Assembly (NCBI RefSeq): GCF_000775615.1 | Contig: NZ_AVPG01000001.1 | Coordinates: 186,001-250,000, forward strand | DNA from: Pontibacillus litoralis JSM 072002 | GTDB taxonomy: Bacteria; Bacillota; Bacilli; Bacillales; BH030062 | Direction of reading: 5' to 3' | DNA length: 64,000 nt | Shown here: piece after piece, positions 8,462-17,359 of the stretch | Layout of the letters: each line of letters starts with the position of its first letter | How positions within the stretch are numbered: position 1 is the stretch's first letter | The notes under the pieces: generated by a model | Seen by the model: the letters and a program-made list of their open reading frames with translations, nothing else | The model's database searches: none | Told to the model about the DNA's origin: nothing | Position numbers and translations under genes: made by a program

Positions 8462-8563
8462 TATAAACTTTTTTTTCGCTTTTTTTCTTTACTATTAAAT
8501 AAGAAGACTTTATTCATTATGAGAGTAAATTCATGAATGCTTAAAAATCATTAGTTGAATACA

Positions 8564-8572
8564 TGCTATGAT
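8564..8572 (+). promoter_or_regulatory. Candidate extended -10 promoter for the mrp operon
   Basis: TGCTATGAT (TG at 8564-8565, hexamer TATGAT 8567-8572) about 90 bases before mrpA, after the sda terminator. No good -35 is seen 17 bases upstream, so this is a weak assignment. Confidence 0.35.
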
Positions 8573-8664
8573 TTTGATTACAATGGAATGGATATTATCA
8601 TACACGAAATTCGTTTGATGAAGGAATATATTACCTTTACTTAACGAGGGAGGATTTACACTGA

Positions 8665-10998
8665 ATGTTAACTGCTGTTTTTTTACCACTAATTTTTGCT
8701 TTACTAATACCTTTATTGAGTAAATGGAAAGATAAGATTCACACAGGTTGGTTCGTTCTTATTGTACCTTTCACTGTTTTTGTGTATCTTGTCACAAAAA
8801 CAGGTAAGGACTTTGCGCCAATTCGAGAAACGTACCAATGGATTCCGTCATTAAACATCAATTTTGATTTTTATTTAGATGGGCTTGGTCTGTTATTCGG
8901 TTTATTAATTAGCGGAATTGGTACGCTCGTTGTACTTTATTCTATTTTTTACTTACATAAGTCGGAACAGCTTGCCCATTTCTATGTTTATTTACTTATG
9001 TTCATGACGGCAATGTTTGGGGTTGTTTTCTCTGATAACGTATATGTTCTTTATACGTTTTGGGAATTAACGTCTTTATCTTCCTTTTTGCTAATTGGAT
9101 TTTGGAATCACCGAAAGGGTTCTCGCTATGGCGCCCTTAAGTCGATGCTTATTACCGTTTTCGGTGGTTTAAGTTTATTAGGTGGGCTCATTTTACTACA
9201 TCTCGTAACGGGAACTACAAGCATCCAAGCAATGATTGAGCAAAAAGAAGTTATTATCCAAAGCCCATATTTCGGCTGGATTTTAGCATTTGTATTTTTA
9301 GGCGCCTTTACGAAATCAGCTCAATTCCCATTTCATATTTGGTTACCAGATGCGATGGAAGCTCCGACACCAGTCAGTGCTTATTTACACTCCGCAACCA
9401 TGGTGAAAGCTGGTATCTTTTTGATTGCCCGTTTCTTGCCAATTTTTGTGTTGAGTGAATGGTTTATGATTGTAACAAGTACGGTTGGTATTGTGACATT
9501 GTGCATTGGTTCCTATATGGCTGTTCGCCAAACAGACCTTAAAGGGATTCTAGCTTACTCAACTATTAGTCAGCTAGGTATGATTATGGCTATGCTCGGG
9601 TATGGTACGTCAACGGCGATTTTCGCTGCAGTATTTCATATTCTAAATCACGCAACCTTTAAGGGGAGCTTATTTATGGTGGCAGGTATTGTCGACCATG
9701 AAACAGGTACGAGAGACATTCGTAAATTAGGTGGACTGATGACGCTCATGCCGATTACGGCGACATTGGCACTGTTCGGTACATTTTCTATGGCAGGAGT
9801 GCCTTTACCTTTCTTAAACGGATTTTATAGTAAAGAGATGTTCTTCCAAGCTTCTTTAGATTTATCGGGAACATCTTCTATTACAGAAGTGCTAGCTATT
9901 GTCATTCCAATTCTAGCAGTTGTAGGTAGTATCTTTACATTTGTATACTCTATGTACTTATTCTTTGGCACTTTCCGCGGAGAGTACAAAGAACAAGAAC
10001 TTCCAAAGAAACCGCATGAAGCACCGATTGGAATGCTTATCTCTCCAATCATTTTAATTACAGGTGTGGTAGTTATTGGTCTATATGCTCAATTAGTCAA
10101 TGAACCGCTTCTAGCTCATACGTATGAAGCCATTACAGGTGAAATTTCTAATAAAACAATCTCTTACTGGCATGGATTTATTCCTGCCTTTCAACTGTCG
10201 CTTCTTGTCGTAGGAGTAGGTACTGTGTTAGCTATGACACGTAAACGATGGAGTAGTATTTATAACGTATTGCCTGGCTCGTTAAGTCTTAACCGAGTAT
10301 ATGACTGGCTTGTAGATCGAACAGAGAAATACTCGATGAAGATTACGAATACGTACATGACTGGTTCGTTAAAAACGTATGCACAGCTGTTACTATCTGC
10401 TATTTTTATCATTAGTGCTGCTATTCTTTTCTTAACGAACGGTATAAACCTAGAAGCAACGGACTTAGCACCGATTACGATTGCAGAACTACTTATTGTA
10501 GGTATGATGGCTTTTGCCGCAATCGCGACGGTCTTTACAAACAGCCGTATTGCAGCAATTTTAATTCTGGGTGTTGTCGGCTATGGGCTATCAATTCTAT
10601 TTGTATTGTACCGTGCACCAGACTTAGCCTTAACGCAATTAATCGTCGAAACAGTTACCGTAGCCTTGTTCTTACTAGCCTTTATGCACTTGCCAGAATT
10701 AAGGAAAAGGACAGAACCATTAAGAACACGAGCATTAAATGCCACCATTGCAATTTCATTCGGGGCACTTATGACGATAGTAGCTATTTCATCTTTTGCT
10801 AGTAAATGGTTTGAACCGATTTCTCAATACTTTTTGGAAACATCGAAATCTCTTGGTGGCGGAAAGAACGTCGTAAACGTTATTCTAGTAGACATGCGTG
10901 GTCTTGATACATTGTTTGAAATTGCAGTACTTGCGTTAGCTGCACTAGGCATATACGGAATGATTAAGCTGCGCGGAAACAGTAAGGAGGCTAAATAA
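8665..10998 (+). CDS. mrpA: Mrp-type Na+/H+ antiporter subunit A
   Basis: Largest subunit of the multi-subunit cation/proton antiporter related to complex I (NuoL-like), acting in the cytoplasmic membrane for sodium export and pH homeostasis. The 777-residue protein has about 20 membrane helices, the Proton_antipo_M core with the EAPTPVSAYLHSATMVKAG signature around residue 232, and the MrpA-specific C-terminal part ending NVILVDMRGLDTLFE. It is a normal-length MrpA and not an A-B fusion: the MrpB hallmark PGGGF is absent. First gene of a plus-strand operon; RBS GGGAGG. The stop is one base before the mrpC start. Confidence 0.95.
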   Translation: MLTAVFLPLIFALLIPLLSKWKDKIHTGWFVLIVPFTVFVYLVTKTGKDFAPIRETYQWIPSLNINFDFYLDGLGLLFGLLISGIGTLVVLYSIFYLHKSEQLAHFYVYLLMFMTAMFGVVFSDNVYVLYTFWELTSLSSFLLIGFWNHRKGSRYGALKSMLITVFGGLSLLGGLILLHLVTGTTSIQAMIEQKEVIIQSPYFGWILAFVFLGAFTKSAQFPFHIWLPDAMEAPTPVSAYLHSATMVKAGIFLIARFLPIFVLSEWFMIVTSTVGIVTLCIGSYMAVRQTDLKGILAYSTISQLGMIMAMLGYGTSTAIFAAVFHILNHATFKGSLFMVAGIVDHETGTRDIRKLGGLMTLMPITATLALFGTFSMAGVPLPFLNGFYSKEMFFQASLDLSGTSSITEVLAIVIPILAVVGSIFTFVYSMYLFFGTFRGEYKEQELPKKPHEAPIGMLISPIILITGVVVIGLYAQLVNEPLLAHTYEAITGEISNKTISYWHGFIPAFQLSLLVVGVGTVLAMTRKRWSSIYNVLPGSLSLNRVYDWLVDRTEKYSMKITNTYMTGSLKTYAQLLLSAIFIISAAILFLTNGINLEATDLAPITIAELLIVGMMAFAAIATVFTNSRIAAILILGVVGYGLSILFVLYRAPDLALTQLIVETVTVALFLLAFMHLPELRKRTEPLRTRALNATIAISFGALMTIVAISSFASKWFEPISQYFLETSKSLGGGKNVVNVILVDMRGLDTLFEIAVLALAALGIYGMIKLRGNSKEAK

Positions 10999-10999
10999 C

Positions 11000-11338
11000 A
11001 TGGAAATCGTAACTTCCATTTTAGCCGGTATATTATTTACAACTGGCATTTACAATTTGCTTCAAAAGCAGTTGCTACGCATTATCATTGGAACGTCTTT
11101 AATCTCTCATGGAGCCCATCTATTTATCTTAACGATGGGCGAGCTCAAACGAGGGAATCCGCCAATCTTAGTGGAAGGTGTGACAAACTATGTCGACCCT
11201 TTGCCACAAGCGTTAATTTTGACGTCTATTGTGATTAGCTTTGGCGTGACTAGCTTTTTATTAGTGCTTGCCTATCGGGCATCACAAACGAATCAAACAG
11301 ATAATATGGATGAATTAAGGGGTAACGAACATGAGTAA
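11000..11338 (+). CDS. mrpC: Mrp-type Na+/H+ antiporter subunit C
   Basis: NuoK-like subunit of 112 residues with three membrane helices (about 5-20, 28-48, 70-92). The family pattern GIYNLLQKQLLRIIIG and NPPI followed by YVDPLPQALILTSIVI is clear. The gene starts one base after the mrpA stop, leaving no room for mrpB, which normally lies here. It overlaps mrpD by eight bases. Confidence 0.95.
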   Translation: MEIVTSILAGILFTTGIYNLLQKQLLRIIIGTSLISHGAHLFILTMGELKRGNPPILVEGVTNYVDPLPQALILTSIVISFGVTSFLLVLAYRASQTNQTDNMDELRGNEHE

Positions 11339-12812
11339 TTTAGCCGTCTTACCGATCATAGTCCCATTGTTAGCAGGAATCATTGCCGCCTTTATCCCGC
11401 GAAAAACTACTGTTGTTCGTATTTTTTCGCGGGTGATGACTATTGTTAACTTAGCGATCGCAATGTATGTAGGATTTGAAGTATATCAAAATGGTTCCAT
11501 TATTCTAGAAACAGGTGGGTGGAAAGCACCATTTGGCATAGTTATCGTGGCTGATATGCTTTCTGTTCTATTAGTTATAACGACGAATATTATTGGAGTC
11601 GCTTGTGTTTTCTTCGCTTCAAGGAGTTTGACAGACAAACAGGAGTCTTTCTACTTCTATACATTCTTTTTCTTGTTGATTACAGGGGTCTCTGGAGCGT
11701 TTTTAACAGGAGATCTATTCAACCTATTCGTTTTCTTTGAAGTGCTTCTAATGGCTTCCTATGGCCTTCTCGTGCTAGGTGGCAACAAGGTACAATTTAG
11801 AGAATCGATTAAATATATACTAATCAATTTGTTTTCTTCTATGTTGTTCGTTACCGTTGTTGCGTTTCTTTACTCTGTTGTAGGAACGGTAAACATGGCA
11901 CAAATCGCGCAGCGCGTTCAAGAAGTAGAGCAACAAGGGATATTAACGACGATTGGTATTCTTTTATTCTTCGTTTTTGCAACGAAAGCAGCTATCTTTC
12001 CGCTGTATTATTGGTTACCAAAATCGTATATCGTTCCAAACCCAGTCGTATCCGCATTATTCGGGGCATTGTTAACGAAAGTTGGTATTTACTCGATTAT
12101 TCGAGTATTTACGTTAATATTCATTCATGATACAGCTATGACGCACCAATTATTTATATGGTTAGCAGCATTTACGATGATATTCGGAGTTATTGGAGCT
12201 CTATCTACAAATAATGTAAAGTTAATCGTTGTGTACAACATCATTCCAGCTATTGGCTTTATGTTAATGGGGATTGGGTTGTATTCTGAAACAGCTGTTG
12301 CTGGATCGATTTATTACTTGCTTCATGACATGGTTGTGAAAGGAGCATTATTTTTACTAGTTGGAGCGATTGTTGCTTTAGCTGGAACAAGTGATCTTCG
12401 TAAAATGAATGGTCTCATCCATCATTATCCTGTTATTGGATGGATGTTCTTAATTAGTACGGTAGCTCTTGCAGGAATACCGCCATTTAGCGGCTTCGTC
12501 GGCAAGCTATTATTACTTCAAGGTGGTTTAGAACAAGGCAACATTGCGATTGTCATTGTTGGTTTAGTAACTAGTCTACTTATTTTATTCTCTATGATCC
12601 GCATCTTCATTCGCGGCTTCTGGGGAGAAAAGGATGAAAGCTTTACACCAGATAAGAAAAAAGCCAGAGCATTTGCTTGGCCGATAGGATGTTTAGTAGC
12701 TATTACAATTTTCTTAGGTGTTGGGGCAGAGTTTGTATATCCTATCGTTGCAGATATATCAACTTATTTATTAGACCCTTCCCTATATATTGATTCCGTA
12801 TTAAAGGAGTAA
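11331..12812 (+). CDS. mrpD: Mrp-type Na+/H+ antiporter subunit D
   Basis: NuoM/NuoN-like proton-pumping subunit of 493 residues, the usual family length, with about 14 membrane helices. The conserved glutamate of helix 5 is in the FFEVLLMASYGL segment, and the helix 7-8 region has ATKAAIFPLYYWLPKSY with its lysine. The gene overlaps mrpC and is followed by mrpE after five bases. Confidence 0.95.
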   Translation: MSNLAVLPIIVPLLAGIIAAFIPRKTTVVRIFSRVMTIVNLAIAMYVGFEVYQNGSIILETGGWKAPFGIVIVADMLSVLLVITTNIIGVACVFFASRSLTDKQESFYFYTFFFLLITGVSGAFLTGDLFNLFVFFEVLLMASYGLLVLGGNKVQFRESIKYILINLFSSMLFVTVVAFLYSVVGTVNMAQIAQRVQEVEQQGILTTIGILLFFVFATKAAIFPLYYWLPKSYIVPNPVVSALFGALLTKVGIYSIIRVFTLIFIHDTAMTHQLFIWLAAFTMIFGVIGALSTNNVKLIVVYNIIPAIGFMLMGIGLYSETAVAGSIYYLLHDMVVKGALFLLVGAIVALAGTSDLRKMNGLIHHYPVIGWMFLISTVALAGIPPFSGFVGKLLLLQGGLEQGNIAIVIVGLVTSLLILFSMIRIFIRGFWGEKDESFTPDKKKARAFAWPIGCLVAITIFLGVGAEFVYPIVADISTYLLDPSLYIDSVLKE

Positions 12813-12817
12813 ACGCT

Positions 12818-13294
12818 ATGCCATTTCAAATTATTTTAAATATAACAATAGCGATTATGTGGATGTTTCTAAACGAAAGCTATAGTTTTAGTGTGTTCGT
12901 AGTCGGTTACTTATTTGGAGCGCTTCTGCTTTTCTTTTTGCAGCGTTTTGTTCCAGATGAGTTCTATATGAAGCGCGTTGTGAAAATCATCGCTTTAATT
13001 TTTCTGTTTATCAAAGAGTTACTATTGTCCAACATTGCGATATTAAAATGGGTATATAAACCGAAACTGGACATGCAACCAGGTATCTTCGCCTTACCTA
13101 TTGATTTGAAAAGCAATTGGGAAATAACATTGCTCGCCAACTTAATTACATTAACACCTGGTACGCTATCTATTGCTATATCGAATGATTATTCATACAT
13201 TTACATTCATGCAATGGATATCGATAATGTCGAAGAAGAAATTAATTCTATTAAAGATTCATTTGAACGTGCTATCAAGGAGGTGACAAGATAA
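12818..13294 (+). CDS. mrpE: Mrp-type Na+/H+ antiporter subunit E
   Basis: MrpE subunit, 158 residues (same as in B. subtilis). Two to three N-terminal membrane helices (about 5-40 and 52-75) are followed by a soluble domain with the conserved LLANLITLTPGTLSI. MrpE is specific to Mrp complexes and has no complex I counterpart. Spaced five bases from mrpD and one from mrpF; AAAGGAG precedes the ATG. Confidence 0.95.
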   Translation: MPFQIILNITIAIMWMFLNESYSFSVFVVGYLFGALLLFFLQRFVPDEFYMKRVVKIIALIFLFIKELLLSNIAILKWVYKPKLDMQPGIFALPIDLKSNWEITLLANLITLTPGTLSIAISNDYSYIYIHAMDIDNVEEEINSIKDSFERAIKEVTR

Positions 13295-13295
13295 T

Positions 13296-13604
13296 ATGCA
13301 ACCCGATATTTGGACAGAACAATTATTATACACCGTTACAGAAATCTGTATCTCTGCGGTTGCCATCTCCATCATTCTATTGCTATACCGCGCAATTAAA
13401 GGGCCTACCAATCCGGACAGAGCTGTTGCATTAGATACCATCGGAATTAATCTAATGGCTTTGGCAGGGTTGATTGCTATCTATCTTGTAACAACCAAAT
13501 TGAACGACGTTATTTTATTAATAGGAATTTTGCTCTTTATTGGGACGATTGCCATCGCAAAATTCTTAGAAAAGGGTGTTATTATTGAACGAGATGTGGA
13601 TTGA
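13296..13604 (+). CDS. mrpF: Mrp-type Na+/H+ antiporter subunit F
   Basis: Small three-helix subunit (102 residues) with the family motif GPTNPDRAVALDTIGIN between helices 1 and 2 and a LLIGILLFIGTIAIAKFL third helix. GGAGGTGA precedes the start. The 3' end overlaps mrpG by 20 bases. Confidence 0.95.
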   Translation: MQPDIWTEQLLYTVTEICISAVAISIILLLYRAIKGPTNPDRAVALDTIGINLMALAGLIAIYLVTTKLNDVILLIGILLFIGTIAIAKFLEKGVIIERDVD

Positions 13605-13944
13605 AGCTATATGGGATATCGTCATTATTATCTTCATGCTAAGCGGAACGTTCTTTATCGTATCTAGCTCCATCGGTATTTTGCGCTTTCCTGACGTATA
13701 TACTCGGCTGCACGCTGCTACGAAAAGTTCAACACTCGGTGTCGCAGGTATTATGATTTCTGCTTTCCTCTTCATGTACGTGGAGCATAATATTGTGAGT
13801 GGCAAATTAATACTAGGTATTATTTTTGTCCTGTTAACCGCCCCTGTATCTGGACATATGATTTCACGGGCTGCTTATCGAAGTGGTGTTAAGCTTTGGG
13901 GCAACAGTGTGAAAGACGACTACCATAAACAATTGGATAAATAA
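13585..13944 (+). CDS. mrpG: Mrp-type Na+/H+ antiporter subunit G
   Basis: Last subunit (119 residues) with three membrane helices and the typical GILRFPDVYTRLHAATKSSTLG after helix 1. I set the start at TTG 13585, eight bases after AAAGGG inside mrpF; GTG at 13576 would sit within that ribosome site and ATG at 13594 is too far from it. The overlap with mrpF suggests coupled translation. A terminator follows. Confidence 0.93.
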   Translation: MNEMWIEAIWDIVIIIFMLSGTFFIVSSSIGILRFPDVYTRLHAATKSSTLGVAGIMISAFLFMYVEHNIVSGKLILGIIFVLLTAPVSGHMISRAAYRSGVKLWGNSVKDDYHKQLDK

Positions 13945-13966
13945 AATCGTGTTAATATGAATGGAA

Positions 13967-14001
13967 CCTAGTACATGCATGCCCATGTGCTAGGTTTTTT
14001 T
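13967..14001 (+). terminator. mrp operon terminator
   Basis: An 11-base stem CCTAGTACATG / CATGTGCTAGG (13967-13977, 13984-13994, one G-T pair) followed by a run of seven T. Confidence 0.88.
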
Positions 14002-14110
14002 GTATGGTTGTAATTATTGGATGGACAGACACATTTCCCTTAATGCCTACATAAGGTGTCTATATAGGCGATTACCTAATACGACATGTGTGGAATGGAG
14101 GTGCATACAT

Positions 14111-14824
14111 TTGTCTAGTATCATATCCGCCCTTGTCTACTTTTTTAAAGAGACGATTTTTTTCGTATCTTATGTAAAAAATCACGCCTTTCCCCAACCT
14201 TTATCTCCTGAAGAAGAAGCCAAATGCTTAGCAGACATGCAGCAAGGAAATGAAGATGCTCGTAATCGGCTCATTGAACACAACTTACGCCTTGTTGCTC
14301 ATATTGTGAAGAAATTCGATAACACTGGTGAAGATAATGAGGATTTAATATCCATTGGCACAATCGGTTTAATTAAAGGGATTGAAAGCTTCTCTCCCGG
14401 GAAAGGCACGAAGCTAGCTACTTATGCTGCTAGATGTATTGAGAATGAGATCCTTATGCATTTAAGGGCTTCAAAGAAAACGAAAAAGGACGTTTCCTTA
14501 CAAGATCCCATCGGGCAAGATAAAGAAGGAAATGAAATAAGTTTAATCGATATTCTAAAAGCCGAAAATGCCGATGTAGTTGAATTAATTCAACTCAATA
14601 TGGAATTAGAAAAAATACAAGAATACTTAAAAATCCTCGACAAGCGAGAGAAAGAGGTTATTATTGGAAGATATGGCCTTGGGTTAAAGGAAGAATTAAC
14701 ACAAAGAGAAATTGCAAGAACGTTAGGTATTTCACGAAGCTACGTATCCCGAATTGAAAAAAGAGCGCTCATGAAGATTTTTCATGAGTTTTATCGAAAA
14801 GAAAAGAATAATAATACTCCTTAA
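14111..14824 (+). CDS. sigK: RNA polymerase sporulation sigma factor SigK (pro-form), uninterrupted
   Basis: Mother-cell sigma factor for the last stage of spore formation. The 237-residue product is nearly collinear with B. subtilis pro-SigK: a 20-residue hydrophobic pro-sequence ending just before [11 protein letters not shown] (site cut by SpoIVFB), region 2 with [12 protein letters not shown] and [27 protein letters not shown], and region 4 with the helix-turn-helix [22 protein letters not shown]. The start is TTG at 14111 with GGAG seven to ten bases upstream; the open frame further upstream has no ribosome site. The gene is continuous, with no skin-type element splitting it. Confidence 0.96.
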   Translation: MSSIISALVYFFKETIFFVSYVKNHAFPQPLSPEEEAKCLADMQQGNEDARNRLIEHNLRLVAHIVKKFDNTGEDNEDLISIGTIGLIKGIESFSPGKGTKLATYAARCIENEILMHLRASKKTKKDVSLQDPIGQDKEGNEISLIDILKAENADVVELIQLNMELEKIQEYLKILDKREKEVIIGRYGLGLKEELTQREIARTLGISRSYVSRIEKRALMKIFHEFYRKEKNNNTP

Positions 14825-14908
14825 CATGATTAGGCTGCTTTCCTAAACAAATTCCACTTGTTCTTCATATAATACGTCCAAACACGATTTTTACTTGAGG
14901 TGAAGTAT

Positions 14909-15064
14909 ATGAGTTATTGGGAATACGGCTGCTATCCATACACTCCCTATCCGGTACCGTGTGGTTATCCTTCTTATGCTGGTGGCTATTGGCTCGCTTT
15001 AACCGTCGTATTATTAATTTTGTTGCTTGTGTTAGGCGGTTTTTATTTCTACAAATCTCGATAA
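14909..15064 (+). CDS. Small Tyr/Pro/Cys-rich membrane protein, YjcZ-like
   Basis: A 51-residue ORF with a strong GAGGTG site seven bases before its ATG and a perfect terminator right after its stop. The first 28 residues are rich in Tyr, Pro, Gly and Trp with two Cys; residues 29-46 form one membrane helix (LALTVVLLILLLVLGG), ending FYFYKSR. This layout resembles the tiny sporulation proteins of the YjcZ type, but I see no diagnostic match. Its position after sigK fits a mother-cell or coat-associated role, which is inference. Confidence 0.7.
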   Translation: MSYWEYGCYPYTPYPVPCGYPSYAGGYWLALTVVLLILLLVLGGFYFYKSR

Positions 15065-15100
15065 GTAAAAGAACACGACAATAATGCCGTGTTCTTTTAC
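15065..15100. terminator. Bidirectional terminator
   Basis: Perfect 13-base inverted repeat GTAAAAGAACACG (15065-15077 with 15088-15100) with T-rich flanks on both strands. It lies between the convergent small membrane protein gene and the yrhC-like gene. Confidence 0.88.
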
Positions 15101-15103
15101 TAT

Positions 15104-15337
15104 TTAATCATTATATTCACTCATATCATCATTCCACTTCTTCACTTTCCAAATGAAGAATGCTGCGATACAAAGGCTTATCATCGTAATACTTAAAAAT
15201 AATAGATTCATTGCATTTGGCTTAATATAAGTCGTAATTAATGTTCCTAAATAAAAGTAAACACTCATGATGAGTAACGTTATAATAAAACGTTTATAAT
15301 CTTCTATTCTCGCTTTTAATTCTGTTACTTGTTCCAC
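15104..15337 (-). CDS. yrhC: YrhC-like membrane protein
   Basis: A 77-residue protein with two membrane helices (about 18-38 and 46-66) between a charged N-terminal helix (EQVTELKARIEDYKRF) and a charged tail (KVKKWNDDMSEYND). It fits the YrhC family, which in B. subtilis is the last gene of the mtnN-mccA-mccB-yrhC cluster. Here it lies directly next to mtnN, supporting the assignment. GTG start at 15337 with AGAGGTGG upstream. Function unknown. Confidence 0.72.
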   Translation of the reverse strand: MEQVTELKARIEDYKRFIITLLIMSVYFYLGTLITTYIKPNAMNLLFLSITMISLCIAAFFIWKVKKWNDDMSEYND

Positions 15338-15405
15338 GTTACCACCTCTTTCTATCAAATGATAACATGCATGGTGTTCTAATGGAGGTGGTAAGTATTA
15401 GGTGC

Positions 15406-16098
15406 TCAAGCGTTTTTCACCATTTCTTGAATAAGTGTCGCTGCATGCTTTGCTGCTACTTCTAAATATTGATCAAAGGATACGTTCGATTCCTTACCTG
15501 CAATGTCTGATAAAGAACGAATAATTACAAAAGGTGTTTCATATTGCTTACATACTTGTGCAATAGCTGCCGCTTCCATCTCTACCGCTTGCAATTGCGG
15601 AAACTTTGTGCGGACAAATGCAACTCGCTCTGCATCAGCCATAAAAGAATCCCCTGTAGCGATTAAGCCACGGACACATTGGATATCAGGTAGCGTGGTC
15701 GTAGCTTGCTCTGCTAATTGAACAAGTGCTTCATCTGGAAAATAAGCAGCAGGCATCGATGGAACCTGTCCGTACTCATAATCAAATGCCGTTGCATCTA
15801 CATCATGGTGACGTACTTCAGACGATATAACTATATCGCCCACTTGCAAATGCTGAGCAAAGCCCCCTGCTGAGCCAGTATTAATAACGTGGCTAGGCTT
15901 ATAACGTTCATGTAAAATTGTTGCCGCCATTGCTGCATTCACTTTTCCAATACCTGATTGAAGCAATACAATAGCTTTTCCTTCTAACATTCCTTGATAA
16001 AAAGTGCAATTAGCTACTGTTTCTTCACTTTCGATTGTCATTTGTTCTTTCAGTAATTGTACTTCTTCATCCATTGCTCCAATAATTGCGATTGTCAT
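15406..16098 (-). CDS. mtnN: 5'-methylthioadenosine/S-adenosylhomocysteine nucleosidase
   Basis: MtnN removes adenine from methylthioadenosine and S-adenosylhomocysteine, feeding methionine salvage and the activated methyl cycle. The 230-residue protein starts [13 protein letters not shown], with IGKVNAA, NTGSAGG, the ATGDSFM nucleoside loop, [10 protein letters not shown] and the catalytic Asp in RSLSDIAG. The ATG at 16098 has AGGAGATGG upstream. The usual neighbours yrrT, mccA and mccB are missing. Confidence 0.95.
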   Translation of the reverse strand: MTIAIIGAMDEEVQLLKEQMTIESEETVANCTFYQGMLEGKAIVLLQSGIGKVNAAMAATILHERYKPSHVINTGSAGGFAQHLQVGDIVISSEVRHHDVDATAFDYEYGQVPSMPAAYFPDEALVQLAEQATTTLPDIQCVRGLIATGDSFMADAERVAFVRTKFPQLQAVEMEAAAIAQVCKQYETPFVIIRSLSDIAGKESNVSFDQYLEVAAKHAATLIQEMVKNA

Positions 16099-16118
16099 GA
16101 TTCCATCTCCTTTTGTCA

Positions 16119-16712
16119 TTAGCTATACGTAGGTGCATCATTATTTTCCAATACTTCTACTTTAATTGGTTTCCATCCTTCATTGTCGATCCATTCAACA
16201 TACACTTTATAATGCTCTGTCTTAGCACCGTTAGAAACGGTACCAATTACACTTTGATCGCCTTTCCAACGGGTTGACCACCAATTAATCATATCTCCTT
16301 CACTTAAACCTGTAGCAACTCGAAAGGCTTCCTCCATTTCCGCCCAGTCTTGAGATCCTTGTTGCAAGATGGTGCCATGGTTCGTTTGTTCAGTTGCAAC
16401 AGGCGACCAGTCCTTCTCCCACACCTCTACCACATTTTCTTCATTAGAAGGGGTTACCTTTACCTCATCTTTTTCCTCTTCTTCTTGGTCAATCTCTTCT
16501 ACTTCTACTTCAGTTTGTTGTACATCCTTTTCCTCTTGTTTCTCTTGATTATTGCCATCTATCGCCTTTGGGGCATCGTCTCCTCCAAAAGGTAATAAAA
16601 TAATAAGCAGTAAAGAGATGGCTAACACTCCCCCTGCTACACTTAAATTCGTAATTAGTTTTGTATTTTTCCTTCGTTTATCGTAACGGTTAAGACGTGA
16701 TTGATCGCTCAT
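16119..16712 (-). CDS. yrrS: YrrS family protein (DUF1510)
   Basis: Membrane-anchored 197-residue protein: a basic tip ([14 protein letters not shown]), one membrane helix (about 20-42), a very acidic Glu/Asp/Gln linker (about 48-95) and a C-terminal DUF1510 domain with [19 protein letters not shown]. In B. subtilis it precedes pbpI and is linked to sporulation. Here a KTSC-like gene on the other strand lies between yrrS and pbpI. Start at 16712 with GGGAGGG eight bases upstream; its stop lies 21 bases before the mtnN start, suggesting cotranscription. Confidence 0.85.
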   Translation of the reverse strand: MSDQSRLNRYDKRRKNTKLITNLSVAGGVLAISLLLIILLPFGGDDAPKAIDGNNQEKQEEKDVQQTEVEVEEIDQEEEEKDEVKVTPSNEENVVEVWEKDWSPVATEQTNHGTILQQGSQDWAEMEEAFRVATGLSEGDMINWWSTRWKGDQSVIGTVSNGAKTEHYKVYVEWIDNEGWKPIKVEVLENNDAPTYS

Positions 16713-17087
16713 AACATATACCCTCCCTACATCTATTATACAACGGACACACCCATTTACCAATCCTTCATCATCACTGTTTTTGTATTTGAATCCATTT
16801 CTATTCCACTATTCTTATTGAAATGAGAACATATCTAAATTGGAGAAGAGCGATTGATCCACCTTGCTATCTTTGAGTCGCTACCTCACTCTCCCATCAG
16901 GCAGCATACGCTTTATTCCACAATCATCCGCTCAATATATGGTGCATTCAAGCGGTTATTCTATTGAACTCTGATTATATCATTAGTAAATCTATGCATG
17001 TATTGGCTTACTCTTTCAAAAAAAATTAAATAAAAGAAGGAATATTCTGATAAAACTATAATTATTACTATATAGACTCTTAATATC
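16713..17087. other. Gene-poor stretch between yrrS and the KTSC-like gene
   Basis: About 375 bases without a supportable gene on either strand. It must carry the yrrS promoter (minus) and the promoter of the small gene on the plus strand; a TATAAT at 17057-17062 lies 43 bases before that gene, but no -35 element fits. No repeat or strong fold was noticed. Confidence 0.5.
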
Positions 17088-17099
17088 GAGGTGAATGAA

Positions 17100-17351
17100 A
17101 TGAATTGGACTACATTTCAACGCGAAATGTGGAATTTAAGATCTTTTGAAACGATTGGGTACGATCATGACCGCGAAATCCTCGTCATTTATTATTTAGA
17201 TGGAAGTATAGTAGAGTTTCTATCCGTGGAACAGCAACGTGTATTTGAACTTATCGTAAGCAGTAATAAAGAAAATAATGCGAAAAAACTTTATACTCAC
17301 TATTCATTCAATATGTATACTTATGCAGGCCTTCTGTACAAAATTGTCTAA
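17100..17351 (+). CDS. KTSC-domain-like small protein
   Basis: An 83-residue protein beginning MNWTTFQREMWNLRS. The central FETIGYDHDREILVIYYLDGSIVEF followed by a V/LELI helix resembles the KTSC fold (short beta hairpin then helix), found in phage, nuclease-associated and stand-alone proteins of unknown function. The terminal KTSC tetrad itself is not evident. Start ATG at 17100 with GAGGTGA five bases upstream. It converges on pbpI with only eight bases between the stops and no terminator. Confidence 0.6.
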   Translation: MNWTTFQREMWNLRSFETIGYDHDREILVIYYLDGSIVEFLSVEQQRVFELIVSSNKENNAKKLYTHYSFNMYTYAGLLYKIV

Positions 17352-17359
17352 AAGACCTG

